Below, one piece after another: positions 33,673 to 41,226 of a DNA stretch of 64,000 nucleotides. Source of the stretch: CALINB01 sp938045325 (GTDB taxonomy: Bacteria; Pseudomonadota; Alphaproteobacteria; Rhodospirillales; CALINB01); NCBI GenBank assembly GCA_038114465.1, contig JAYNQW010000010.1, positions 1 through 64,000 on the forward strand, written 5' to 3'. Below the pieces are notes generated by a model. The model worked only from the letters and a program-made list of their open reading frames with translations. It did not search any database and was not told the DNA's origin. Position 1 is the stretch's first letter, and the number at the start of each line of letters is the position of its first letter. The position numbers and the translations under genes are program-made.

Positions 33673-34118
33673 ACGCAAGGCAAGGGGATCTCATTTCCGG
33701 CCTTTGCGTGATGGCGTTTGCCGGTTTCGTTTTATGGGAAGCGGAGAAAATGCCTTCTGGGCCTGCCGGCTTTCCGCAATTGATTGCAATCGGGCTTATC
33801 TTTTTCGGTGGCATCTTGTTCATTCGGGCCCTGATTTCGAAGGTCAAACCGGCGGCAATATTTCAAGGTATTAATTGGAAAGTCTTGCTGACCACGCTGG
33901 GTGTCTGGCTGTTGGTCGTTCTTTTTATCGATAAAGTCGGTTTCTTTGCCTTAGGCGGCGTCTTTTTAGCCGTCATGGCTTGGTATCTGAGAGGTCGGCC
34001 AACTGAAACACGAGCCCTTTTGGAGATCGGCGCATTTGCTGTTGGTATGTGTGCCGGTCTTTGGGCGCTGTTTACGATCGTGCTTGATCGTGAATATCCG
34101 TCAGGCTTCTTATTTTAG
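33669..34118 (+). CDS. Tripartite tricarboxylate transporter, small membrane subunit (TctB)
   Basis: The 149-residue protein has four hydrophobic segments (SGLCVMAFAGFVLW, FPQLIAIGLIFFGGILFI, VLLTTLGVWLLVVLF, and a long C-terminal one), the layout of TctB. FPQ in the first loop is typical. TctB forms the membrane complex with TctA. The start is GTG with AAGGA 8 nt upstream. It abuts the TctC frame and belongs to the tctB-tctC-tctA operon. Confidence 0.87.
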   Translation: MNARQGDLISGLCVMAFAGFVLWEAEKMPSGPAGFPQLIAIGLIFFGGILFIRALISKVKPAAIFQGINWKVLLTTLGVWLLVVLFIDKVGFFALGGVFLAVMAWYLRGRPTETRALLEIGAFAVGMCAGLWALFTIVLDREYPSGFLF

Positions 34119-34171
34119 TGAAATCAAATGCCTCGAATTTGCTGAAATTTTTTCTTACAAGGGAGGAAAAC

Positions 34172-35164
34172 ATGAGATCTAAAATTTTTAAAAGTTTAAG
34201 CATCGGTCTAATGGCTGGTGCCGGAGCGCTTGCTGTTTCGGCACTCAGTGTGCCGGGTACGGCTGTCGCCGCATACCCGGAAAAACCGATCACGGTTGTG
34301 GTCGGCTGGGGCCCGGGTGGCGGGATCGACCGCTATATGCGCGTCGTGCAGTCCTATTCGAAAAAATATTTGGGCGTGAAAATGCGCCTCGTCTATAAGC
34401 CCGGCGGCGGCGGCACGGTTGCTCATAACCTGCTGGTTCGTAACTTGCCGAAAAACGGGTACACGCTGGGTGCTGCTAATATTCCGCATCAAACGATCCC
34501 GACGCAAATCTCGAAAAAAGGCTATCGACTGAAGGACATTCAGTGGGTTGCCACCTTCTCGCTGGTGCCAAGTGTTGTCATTGTCAAACGGGATAGCCCC
34601 TATAAAACGCTGGCTGATCTTGTTAAAGCCGCGAAAAAAGAACCAGGCCGTTTGAAAGCCGGTTCACCGGGTGCGCGGAGCGGCAGTGCGGCGTTCCACT
34701 ACAAGTGGACTAAATTGGCTGGTGCGAATATCACGTTGGTTCCCTACCGGGGCGGTGCGAAAATGTATAAAGGGCTGCTTGGCGGTGAAATTGAAGTCAT
34801 GGCGACGAACATGAACTGGGGTGTCAAATTTAAAGACACGGTTCTGACTCTTGCCACGGCCTCTGAAAAACGGGACCCCTTGAACACGGAAGCGCCGACA
34901 TTCAGAGAGCTTGGTATCGATTATATCGACTACTTGTCACGCTCTTTGACGGCTTCTGCCAAGGTTTCGAAAAAGAAAATTGATACGCTTGGAAAGCTGT
35001 TCCGTAAAATGGCAGCTAATAAAGATTTTCAAAAGGATCTTGCGAAAAAAGCCGGCATTAACACCGTTTATATGAATGGTGACGAAACGGCTAAATATGT
35101 CGCGAATTACGTCAAGAATAGCGAAAGCGTCTTTGCTTTAATGCGTTCGAAGATGAAAAAGTAA
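34172..35164 (+). CDS. Tripartite tricarboxylate transporter solute-binding protein (TctC)
   Basis: A signal peptide of about 33 residues (ending GTAVA) precedes a mature domain beginning AYPEKPITVVVGWGPGGGIDRYMR, the TctC signature. LVYKPGGGGTVAHN, LKAGSPGARSGS and VPYRGGAKMYKGLLGGEIEV follow. This periplasmic protein binds the substrate, a carboxylate in characterised cases such as citrate. ATG 34172 lies 5 nt after GGGAGG, whereas the longer frame from 34118 overlaps the tctB stop and has no signal peptide. Two hairpins separate it from tctA. Confidence 0.93.
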   Translation: MRSKIFKSLSIGLMAGAGALAVSALSVPGTAVAAYPEKPITVVVGWGPGGGIDRYMRVVQSYSKKYLGVKMRLVYKPGGGGTVAHNLLVRNLPKNGYTLGAANIPHQTIPTQISKKGYRLKDIQWVATFSLVPSVVIVKRDSPYKTLADLVKAAKKEPGRLKAGSPGARSGSAAFHYKWTKLAGANITLVPYRGGAKMYKGLLGGEIEVMATNMNWGVKFKDTVLTLATASEKRDPLNTEAPTFRELGIDYIDYLSRSLTASAKVSKKKIDTLGKLFRKMAANKDFQKDLAKKAGINTVYMNGDETAKYVANYVKNSESVFALMRSKMKK

Positions 35165-35178
35165 TAACGTGTTTAAAT

Positions 35179-35219
35179 CGCCGGGATCACATCCATTCGG
35201 AACCGATCCCGGCGGTTTT
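35179..35219 (+). terminator. Terminator-like hairpin after tctC
   Basis: CGCCGGGATC (35179-35188) and GATCCCGGCG (35205-35214) are perfect 10-bp arms with a 16-nt loop, followed by GTTTT. This may attenuate transcription between the highly needed binding protein and the membrane subunit. The T-run is shared with the next hairpin's left arm. Confidence 0.65.
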
Positions 35220-35265
35220 CACAATCATGCCGGTCTCAATTAAGGGGCCGGCATGATTGTGAAAA
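35216..35265. repeat. 18-bp perfect inverted repeat between tctC and tctA
   Basis: The left arm runs 35216-35233 (TTTTCACAATCATGCCGG) and the right arm 35248-35265, with a 14-nt spacer. As RNA the stem can extend by four pairs (UCUC with GGGG, two of them G-U), leaving a six-base AAUUAA loop. It is too long to be chance. It is not followed by T residues on the plus strand, so mRNA stabilisation or processing is likelier than termination. It overlaps the T-run of the preceding hairpin, so the two structures may compete. Confidence 0.75.
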
Positions 35266-35312
35266 AAGACAAAGAAATTGAATTCGACATTTAAGGGGGC
35301 ACGTGGGGAGTA

Positions 35313-36830
35313 ATGTTCGACGCGATTATGACCGCATTCGCTAATCTGGCGGATATTAAAATTATCGGTTTAATCCTCGGCGGAGTTGCCATCGGTATGA
35401 TGGGCGGCGCGCTGCCCGGTATCAGTCCGTCCATTACGATCGCGCTGTTATTGCCCGTGACCTTCTCATTGGACCCGCTTTATGGCTTGGTTGCTCTCGG
35501 GGCCATATACATGGCCGCAGAATACGGCGGATCGATTTCGGCGATCTTAATCAATACCCCGGGAACGGCGGCCGCTGTTTGTACGGCGCTGGATGGGCAT
35601 CCTTTGGCCCGCAAAGGGCGCGCTCAGGAAGCCCTGCATGCAGCGATTTTGGGTTCAAGCGTGGGCGGCTTTATCGGCGTCGTGATATTGCTGTTATTTA
35701 CGCCACCGCTGGCCGAGATGTCCCTGAAGTTCCAAGGCCCTGAAATGTTTTGGCTGGCCATTGCCGGTTTGGCCATCGTTTGTAATTTAACGGCCGATAA
35801 CTTTGTTAAAGGCCTGATCGCCGCCTTTTTGGGATTGTTTATCTCGACGATCGGTTACGACAATTTTACGGGCGTGCCGCGCTTTGCGTACGATATTCCC
35901 GAAATTGAAGCTCGTGTTCATATTGTCCCTGCCATCATCGGATTTTTCGCCATTCCCTACATGTTGGATCTTGTCGGCGCAAAAGACCGGGAGGCTGCTG
36001 AAGTCCAGCCCCAGCCGGGCTCGTTCGGCCGGATGGTGAAGTACATGTGGAATAGTCCGGTCCTGGTGATTCGATCCGGCCTGATCGGTACGTTTGTCGG
36101 TATTTTGCCTGGCGCCGGCGCTTCGATCGCGAGTTTTGTTTCATATTCGGAAGCCAAACGCTTCGCAAAAGACCCCAGTGAATTCGGCAAAGGCACGCCG
36201 GAAGGCGTCATTGCATCGGAATGCGCGAACAATGCCATGGTCGGCGGATCGTTGGTGCCGTTGCTGTCGTTCGGTATTCCCGGTTCGGCGAGTGCCGCTG
36301 TGTTATTCGGCGCCGTAATGCTTTACGGCATGACACCGGGGCCCCGTATGTTTACCGAACACGGCGAAGTCGTTTACGGCTTTATGGTCAGTTTCATTCC
36401 GATTGTTGCGGGCATGCTGCTGGTTGGCGCGACGTTGGCACCCTTGTTTGCTAAAGTTTTGAAGGTTCGCATGGCTTATACGGTTTCGACCGTGCTCGTG
36501 CTGGCGTTGATCGGCAGTTACACTATTCAAAGCAGCGTGGTTGATATTTACATCGCCGCGACGTTGGGCGTTCTCGGCTTTTTAATGATGAAGCTCGGAT
36601 TTTCTTTGGCACCGATTGTTCTTGGGCTCATCTTGGGTCCCATGGCCGAGGAAGGCTTCCGCCGTTCATTCATCATTGCCGATGCCGAAAAATCATCCGT
36701 GTTTTTAATGTTCTTCGGCCGGCCCATTTGCATCATCTTGATTGTGATTGTGGTGTTGATGGTCGGAACGGCGTTTTACCAGGAATACCGAGGCAAGAAA
36801 CGCCTCGCGAATTTAGCCAGCGGACATTAA
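35313..36830 (+). CDS. Tripartite tricarboxylate transporter, large membrane subunit (TctA)
   Basis: The 505-residue protein has about 11-12 hydrophobic segments. TctA motifs are GMMGGALPGISPSITIALLLP, GSISAILINTPGTAAAVCTALDGHP, GILPGAGASIASFVSYSEAK and VPLLSFGIPGSASAAVL. With TctB it forms the cation-driven permease for the TctC-bound solute. GGGGAG lies just before the ATG. It converges on the TetR gene with a 9-bp gap. Confidence 0.95.
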   Translation: MFDAIMTAFANLADIKIIGLILGGVAIGMMGGALPGISPSITIALLLPVTFSLDPLYGLVALGAIYMAAEYGGSISAILINTPGTAAAVCTALDGHPLARKGRAQEALHAAILGSSVGGFIGVVILLLFTPPLAEMSLKFQGPEMFWLAIAGLAIVCNLTADNFVKGLIAAFLGLFISTIGYDNFTGVPRFAYDIPEIEARVHIVPAIIGFFAIPYMLDLVGAKDREAAEVQPQPGSFGRMVKYMWNSPVLVIRSGLIGTFVGILPGAGASIASFVSYSEAKRFAKDPSEFGKGTPEGVIASECANNAMVGGSLVPLLSFGIPGSASAAVLFGAVMLYGMTPGPRMFTEHGEVVYGFMVSFIPIVAGMLLVGATLAPLFAKVLKVRMAYTVSTVLVLALIGSYTIQSSVVDIYIAATLGVLGFLMMKLGFSLAPIVLGLILGPMAEEGFRRSFIIADAEKSSVFLMFFGRPICIILIVIVVLMVGTAFYQEYRGKKRLANLASGH

Positions 36831-36839
36831 ACCCGTAAT

Positions 36840-37481
36840 TTATCGGTTAAAAATCATGGCGGCGGCTTGATCGGCGCGCTGCAGGTTTTTATCGAGTGCG
36901 GCCATGGTTTTGCTAAGGTCTGGTGTTTCATCTCTTAGCCATACCCGCACCGTATTGAGATAAACCAGGGACAGGCCCTTGGTTTTCAGAATTCCCATTA
37001 AACCGGGGGACGATAAATGAGCAGCGTCCAGCATGACGGCCATCGATTTTCCGAATCGGTTTAAGCCGCAAATGCCGGCAATCGGATCGCCCGGCATGTC
37101 CCGCAGAATGTTCGCAATAGCTTGTTTATGAGGCTCCAAAACATCGAACCGGCGCATCAGGACATCAAAGAGCCGGTCGCGCGGCGCTTCGCCCTGGTCC
37201 GCCGGATTGGTTCCCGCACACACGGTCTCGTCAATATCATCAAGGAAGGCGTGCAGGATGGCCTGTTTGCTGGGAAAGGCCTCACACACCGTGCTCAAGG
37301 GTATTTTGGCGGCTGTCGAAATAGATTGAAGGGTGACCGTCCGCCAGCCTTTGCTCGCCGCTTGATCCAGCATGGCGGCAATTAGGCGCTCTCGAATCGT
37401 TGCCGCCGAAGGCTTGCGTTGTTTTTTAGCCTTACGCTTTGCGGTTTTTGCCGATTTCTTTGGTTTCGTTTTTCTTGCCAT
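36840..37481 (-). CDS. TetR-family transcriptional regulator with Lys-rich N-terminus
   Basis: Residues 1-23 are almost all Lys/Arg/Ala/Lys (KTKPKKSAKTAKRKAKKQRK). The TetR helix-turn-helix follows: IRERLIAAMLDQAASKGWRTVTLQSISTAAKIPLSTVCEAFPSKQAILHAFL. The C-terminal ligand domain is unclassified by eye. It lies 46 bp downstream of the second TauD-type dioxygenase on the same strand, so they may be co-transcribed. Plausible targets are that gene or the tct operon. Confidence 0.88.
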   Translation of the reverse strand: MARKTKPKKSAKTAKRKAKKQRKPSAATIRERLIAAMLDQAASKGWRTVTLQSISTAAKIPLSTVCEAFPSKQAILHAFLDDIDETVCAGTNPADQGEAPRDRLFDVLMRRFDVLEPHKQAIANILRDMPGDPIAGICGLNRFGKSMAVMLDAAHLSSPGLMGILKTKGLSLVYLNTVRVWLRDETPDLSKTMAALDKNLQRADQAAAMIFNR

Positions 37482-37527
37482 GTTTAGCCTGCAGCCCGGA
37501 AATGATCGGTTCCATTACATATAGGGA

Positions 37528-38418
37528 CTAAACCGGGCGTGTGCCATTCACCGTTGTGCGATGCATAAGCCGCCGCAAAGGCAGGTCGAAATCCTTAATC
37601 GTCTTATGCTGGACGGAACAGTTATCCCACATCAGAACATCGCCAACCTGCCATTGGTGGCGGTATTTAAACTTCTCTTGGATGCAGTGATTTGCGAGAT
37701 AATCGATGAGCGTCAAGGCTTCTGCGTCCGGCAGGCCTTCGATGCCGATACATTCACCGTCACTGGCGACATAAATACATTTTCGGCCCGTCACGGGATG
37801 GGTCCGGATCACCGGATGTAGGACATTTGGCCGCTCTTTTTGCTGGTCCCGGCGTGTGATTGCATCCCGTTTTGTGTCGGCGGCACGTTTTTTATGGCGA
37901 AAACTATGAATCGCCTTTAAGCCGATGGCCTTTTGTTTGATGCCGTCATCAAGATCATCGAACGCCGCCGCCGTACTGACGAAATGCGTTTCGCCTAAGG
38001 ACTTTCCGTTTTCGAAGGGAACTTCTTTCGCATGTAAAATCGAACAGCGAGGTGGTGTTTCGATATAAGAAATATCCGAATGCCAGAACCGCCCGGCATC
38101 AGCAAGTCCGATGGGCTTACCGTTTTCCTCGACATTCGTCACCAACAGGACTTCCGGGTGCGAGGGTAATGCGTATTGCGTGATCGGGCTGATTTCGATC
38201 TCACCGAATTTTTTTGTGAATTTGACATGCCGATCCGGGGATAAATTCTGATTTCTAAAAAATATGACGGAATGTTGGTGAAACGCGGCTTCGATCTGCT
38301 CAAATTCGGAGTCGCTCAATTCACTCGAAAGGTTAACGCCGGAAATCTCCGCGCCTAATGCCGCCCCCGTTGGGGTTACGGTTAAGTGATCGTGTATTTG
38401 GGGCTTTGCTTCCACCAT
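37528..38418 (-). CDS. TauD/TfdA-family Fe(II)/2-oxoglutarate dioxygenase (second copy)
   Basis: The 296-residue protein has H113 and D115 in FWHSDISY, a distal His near 271 (NCSVQHKTIKD) and the 2-oxoglutarate-binding Arg in LMHRTTVNG. It is similar in size and motif positions to the dioxygenase at 14602-15483 but clearly diverged. Substrate is unknown; family members act on sulfonates, sulfates, phenoxyacetates and others. A TetR gene follows on the same strand, and the TctBCA operon lies beyond it, facing it. Confidence 0.9.
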   Translation of the reverse strand: MVEAKPQIHDHLTVTPTGAALGAEISGVNLSSELSDSEFEQIEAAFHQHSVIFFRNQNLSPDRHVKFTKKFGEIEISPITQYALPSHPEVLLVTNVEENGKPIGLADAGRFWHSDISYIETPPRCSILHAKEVPFENGKSLGETHFVSTAAAFDDLDDGIKQKAIGLKAIHSFRHKKRAADTKRDAITRRDQQKERPNVLHPVIRTHPVTGRKCIYVASDGECIGIEGLPDAEALTLIDYLANHCIQEKFKYRHQWQVGDVLMWDNCSVQHKTIKDFDLPLRRLMHRTTVNGTRPV

Positions 38419-38505
38419 CGAGAAACCTCGTTCTCTTCACGGCAATATTGTGACGGGAGAAATTGAAGATCGCAAGTAGACCGATAAGGATGGCTAAAGA
38501 TAAGG

Positions 38506-39144
38506 CTATTTAACCGGGTTGAATTGACCACTTTTGCGGTCAAGCGAATATAATTCACCCTTAGCGATATCAAAATGACCTCCATGAAATTGGAGGCGGT
38601 TTTCTTTTAGACGTTCTTGAATAAAGGGAAACTTTGTCAAATTATTCAGTGAAGTTTGAATGGCAGCGTATTCCATTTCCAACTGCAATTGTTCGGGGGC
38701 GGTGCCGGGGTTTGATTGAACGACGTGATCGCGTGTTGATTTAAGGATCGACATCCATTTACCGATAAACTCGCCGCCGGCATCCGGGTTGTTCAGTCCC
38801 TGAAGGTATGCCTTGATGCCGCCGCACTGACCATGTCCTAAAACGACGATGTGCTCGACATTGAGGCCGCAAACGGCGAACTCAAGTGCGGCGCGGGTGC
38901 CACTGTAATCGCCGATTGTGGTGTAGGGGGGTACAAGATTGGCGACGTTACGAACGACGAACATCTCGCCCGGTTTGGCATTGAAAATGGCGGCTGGTTC
39001 GACACGGGAATCACAGCAACTGACGATCATGGTTTTCGGCGCCTGCCCCTTGTCGGCAAGCGTGTCGTATAAGTCTCGGTATCGCGAGTAATGGTCTTGG
39101 CGAAATTGTCGATAACCTGAAATTAAGTTGTCGTTTTCAATCAT
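38506..39144 (-). CDS. Beta-class carbonic anhydrase
   Basis: It hydrates CO2 to bicarbonate using one zinc. Zinc ligands are visible: C44 in VSCCDSRVEP, and H104 and C107 in VLGHGQCGGI. The Asp-Arg dyad D45/R47 completes the active site. MFVVRNVANLVPP is also typical. The protein has 212 residues and no signal peptide, so it is cytoplasmic. Bicarbonate supply for carboxylation reactions is a general role; no special link to the neighbouring genes is evident. Confidence 0.95.
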   Translation of the reverse strand: MIENDNLISGYRQFRQDHYSRYRDLYDTLADKGQAPKTMIVSCCDSRVEPAAIFNAKPGEMFVVRNVANLVPPYTTIGDYSGTRAALEFAVCGLNVEHIVVLGHGQCGGIKAYLQGLNNPDAGGEFIGKWMSILKSTRDHVVQSNPGTAPEQLQLEMEYAAIQTSLNNLTKFPFIQERLKENRLQFHGGHFDIAKGELYSLDRKSGQFNPVK

Positions 39145-39169
39145 GTTGATCGTCCGGTTTAATGTGTGA

Positions 39170-39985
39170 TTAGTCAGCGAGTTCTTTTGACCGCGCCGCC
39201 GCGGCTTGAATGGCTTTAATCAACAGGGGGCTAAGTCCATTCGGTGCCATGAGAACCTCCAGGGCGGCCGCCGTCGTTCCACCAGGGCTGGTGACGTTTT
39301 CCCGCAGCGTCGCAGCGTCTTCCGTCATTTGGTGCAGCATGGCGCCCGATCCCGAAACCGTTGCACGGGCAAGCCGAATAGCCAGATCGTTAGGCAGGCC
39401 GGCGGCGATACCGGCTTCCGCCAGGCATTCCGCTAAATAAAAAATATAAGCGGGACCGCTGCCGGAAACGGCCGTAACGGAATCCATCAATGCTTCATCC
39501 TCGAGCCAAACGACCTCGCCGACGGCTTCAAGTGAATTTTGGCAAAGATCACGCTGCTCCGGTGTTACGTTTGGATTCGCATAAACGGCCGTGATGCCCT
39601 GTTGAATGGCCGCCGGTGTGTTCGGCATGGCACGAACGATCGGGGCATTCGGGCCAAGGTGTTTTTCGAAAAAGGAAACGGTTTTACCGGCCGCAATGGA
39701 GAGGCAAACGGAACCGGCTTCGGCATAGTGCCGGTAATCCGGTAGCGTGTCGGCCATGACCTGGGGTTTGACCGCAAAGACGATAATGTCGGGCCGATAG
39801 TCGCTATGCAGTTCGACGGGCGTTTCCAATACAGAAATGCCGTGATTCTTCGACAGGGCCTTGCCGGTTTCCGGGTTCGGTTCAATGGCAGTGACGGCGC
39901 TGGGTGCGAAGCCATTCTCGAGCCAGCTCCCAAGCAATGCTCCGCCCATCTTGCCGCACCCCACAAGGAGCAGCGTTGCACTCAC
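39170..39985 (-). CDS. proC: Pyrroline-5-carboxylate reductase
   Basis: ProC performs the last step of proline synthesis. The NAD(P)-binding LLVGCGKMGGALLGSW opens the protein, with VRAMPNTPAAIQQGITAVYAN in the middle and the family signature AVSGSGPAYIFYLAE ... ATVSGSGAMLHQMTEDAATLRENVTSPGGTTAAAL at the C-terminus. Length 271 is normal. The YbjN-like gene lies 4 bp upstream on the same strand, a common pairing in alphaproteobacteria. proB and proA are far away in the window. Confidence 0.96.
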   Translation of the reverse strand: MSATLLLVGCGKMGGALLGSWLENGFAPSAVTAIEPNPETGKALSKNHGISVLETPVELHSDYRPDIIVFAVKPQVMADTLPDYRHYAEAGSVCLSIAAGKTVSFFEKHLGPNAPIVRAMPNTPAAIQQGITAVYANPNVTPEQRDLCQNSLEAVGEVVWLEDEALMDSVTAVSGSGPAYIFYLAECLAEAGIAAGLPNDLAIRLARATVSGSGAMLHQMTEDAATLRENVTSPGGTTAAALEVLMAPNGLSPLLIKAIQAAAARSKELAD

Positions 39986-39989
39986 CGGA

Positions 39990-40493
39990 TTATGCCTCGC
40001 CGTGGATATCGATCATGGCGGCGGCAACGGCATCGTGTGCCGGTTTGCCACCCCATACGACATATTGAAAAGCCGGGTAAAAACGTTCGCATTCCGATAA
40101 AGCCGTTTCAACGAGATCTTGAATTTGTTCGCCGGTCGGCCCGCGTGTCCCCCTGACTAATAGGACATGCCTGAACAAAGGTAGCATTTCTTCTTCCCAC
40201 ATGCCGAAGTGGCCAAGCCAAAGCTTTTCGTTTGCTAAGGCGAGGAGTTCTTGAATGGGCAGGCGTTTGTTTTTTGGCACGCGCATATCGAAGGCGCAGG
40301 TGAAATGCATCGCGCCTAGATCTTCATTCCAGGCAAAATACAAACTGTAATCGCACCATCGGCCGGGGGCTTGAACGGATATTTCTTCTCCGTTGCGCCG
40401 GTCGGAAAGCCAATCGTTGGCATCTGAAATTTGTTCGATGATGTCTAAGGGATCGTCGGACTTAGAAGAAAAAGAAAGATTGACGTCCGGCAT
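39990..40493 (-). CDS. YbjN-domain protein
   Basis: The 167-residue protein has the YbjN/type-III-chaperone-like fold pattern: WCDYSLYFAWNEDLGAMHFTCAFDMRVPKNKRLPIQELLALANEKLWLGHFGMW. YbjN proteins are poorly understood and have been tied to stress and motility regulation in enterics. I chose the ATG at 40493 (MPDVNLSFSS), preceded by AAGGAG, over an upstream start at 40571. It precedes proC by 4 bp and is likely co-transcribed with it. Confidence 0.87.
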   Translation of the reverse strand: MPDVNLSFSSKSDDPLDIIEQISDANDWLSDRRNGEEISVQAPGRWCDYSLYFAWNEDLGAMHFTCAFDMRVPKNKRLPIQELLALANEKLWLGHFGMWEEEMLPLFRHVLLVRGTRGPTGEQIQDLVETALSECERFYPAFQYVVWGGKPAHDAVAAAMIDIHGEA

Positions 40494-40688
40494 GCCTTCG
40501 CTCCTTAAGGCGGTGATTGGCCTCTGAGCTTGACGGCCAAGCCCGATGAGGGGGGGCAAAAAACCGCGCAAAACAAGCTTTAAGACCGCTATATTTAGTG
40601 TGAAACTCCCCTCTAGACCACAAGAAGTAGATTGCCAAAGGACGAGCCCGGGCGCAACCCCGAAGGGGCCTTAAATAAATGAATTTTT

Positions 40689-40697
40689 TGTGGATAA
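40689..40697 (-). promoter_or_regulatory. Perfect DnaA box in the gap between ubiK and the YbjN gene
   Basis: On the minus strand the sequence reads TTATCCACA. It lies in the gap 40494-40761, upstream of the YbjN-proC pair. The gap otherwise holds a small GGCCCC/GGGG hairpin and no gene. Biological use is uncertain. Confidence 0.4.
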
Positions 40698-40761
40698 CGT
40701 TAGGTGCATCCCGGAATGATACGAAAATTGCGGGGATTGCGGGCTTTTTAGCAAGTTCTGC

Positions 40762-41043
40762 CTAAGCGCTTTTCTTGCGGCCAGGTTTATTAGAAAGCTT
40801 TGATAACTGGGTTTCCAGCGCGGCGACCCGTTTTTCCAGCTTTTCCTGTTCCGTCCGGGCCTTGATGGCGACGGCCTTCATAGCGTCGAATTCTTCGCGG
40901 GGGACAAGATCCATATCCAAAATCAGGCTTTCGGCCTGCTGACGGACCAGGGCCTTAAATTCATCACGGACGCCGACGAAGGTGGAAACGGCACCGCCGG
41001 CCATTTTAGCCAAATCATCAAAAACCTTGTTGTTGGTTTGCAT
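40762..41043 (-). CDS. Ubiquinone biosynthesis accessory factor UbiK-like (BMFP domain)
   Basis: The 93-residue protein opens MQTNNKVFDDLAKMAGGAVSTF and ends in a coiled coil (KARTEQEKLEKRVAALETQL) and a basic tail (NKPGRKKSA). This matches the BMFP/UbiK family, which helps ubiquinone synthesis under oxygen in enterics. The start at 41043 follows GGAGATTCC; the frame continues upstream to 41064 without support. It diverges from hldD. Confidence 0.88.
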   Translation of the reverse strand: MQTNNKVFDDLAKMAGGAVSTFVGVRDEFKALVRQQAESLILDMDLVPREEFDAMKAVAIKARTEQEKLEKRVAALETQLSKLSNKPGRKKSA

Positions 41044-41168
41044 GGAATCTCCTTCCTGCAGCACGGCCCTTGCGGGAAAACAATCAAATGAGTGGTACGA
41101 AGGTTGCCTATTATGCTGAGGGGCTATCCTTCAATCAAGCCGTTGATTAGCGTTTACTTTTCGTTCGC

Positions 41169-41197
41169 TTGCCGCCAGCCTGTCACGGACCTATAAA
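41169..41197 (+). promoter_or_regulatory. Probable sigma-70-type promoter for hldD-lgt-midA-pgeF
   Basis: TTGCCG (41169-41174), a 17-bp spacer and TATAAA (41192-41197) lie about 30 bp before hldD. The leader would be only ~23 nt, containing TAGGAG as ribosome site. Confidence 0.55.
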
Positions 41198-41226
41198 AAG
41201 CCCGCTTAGGAGTTTAAAGTTATCTC

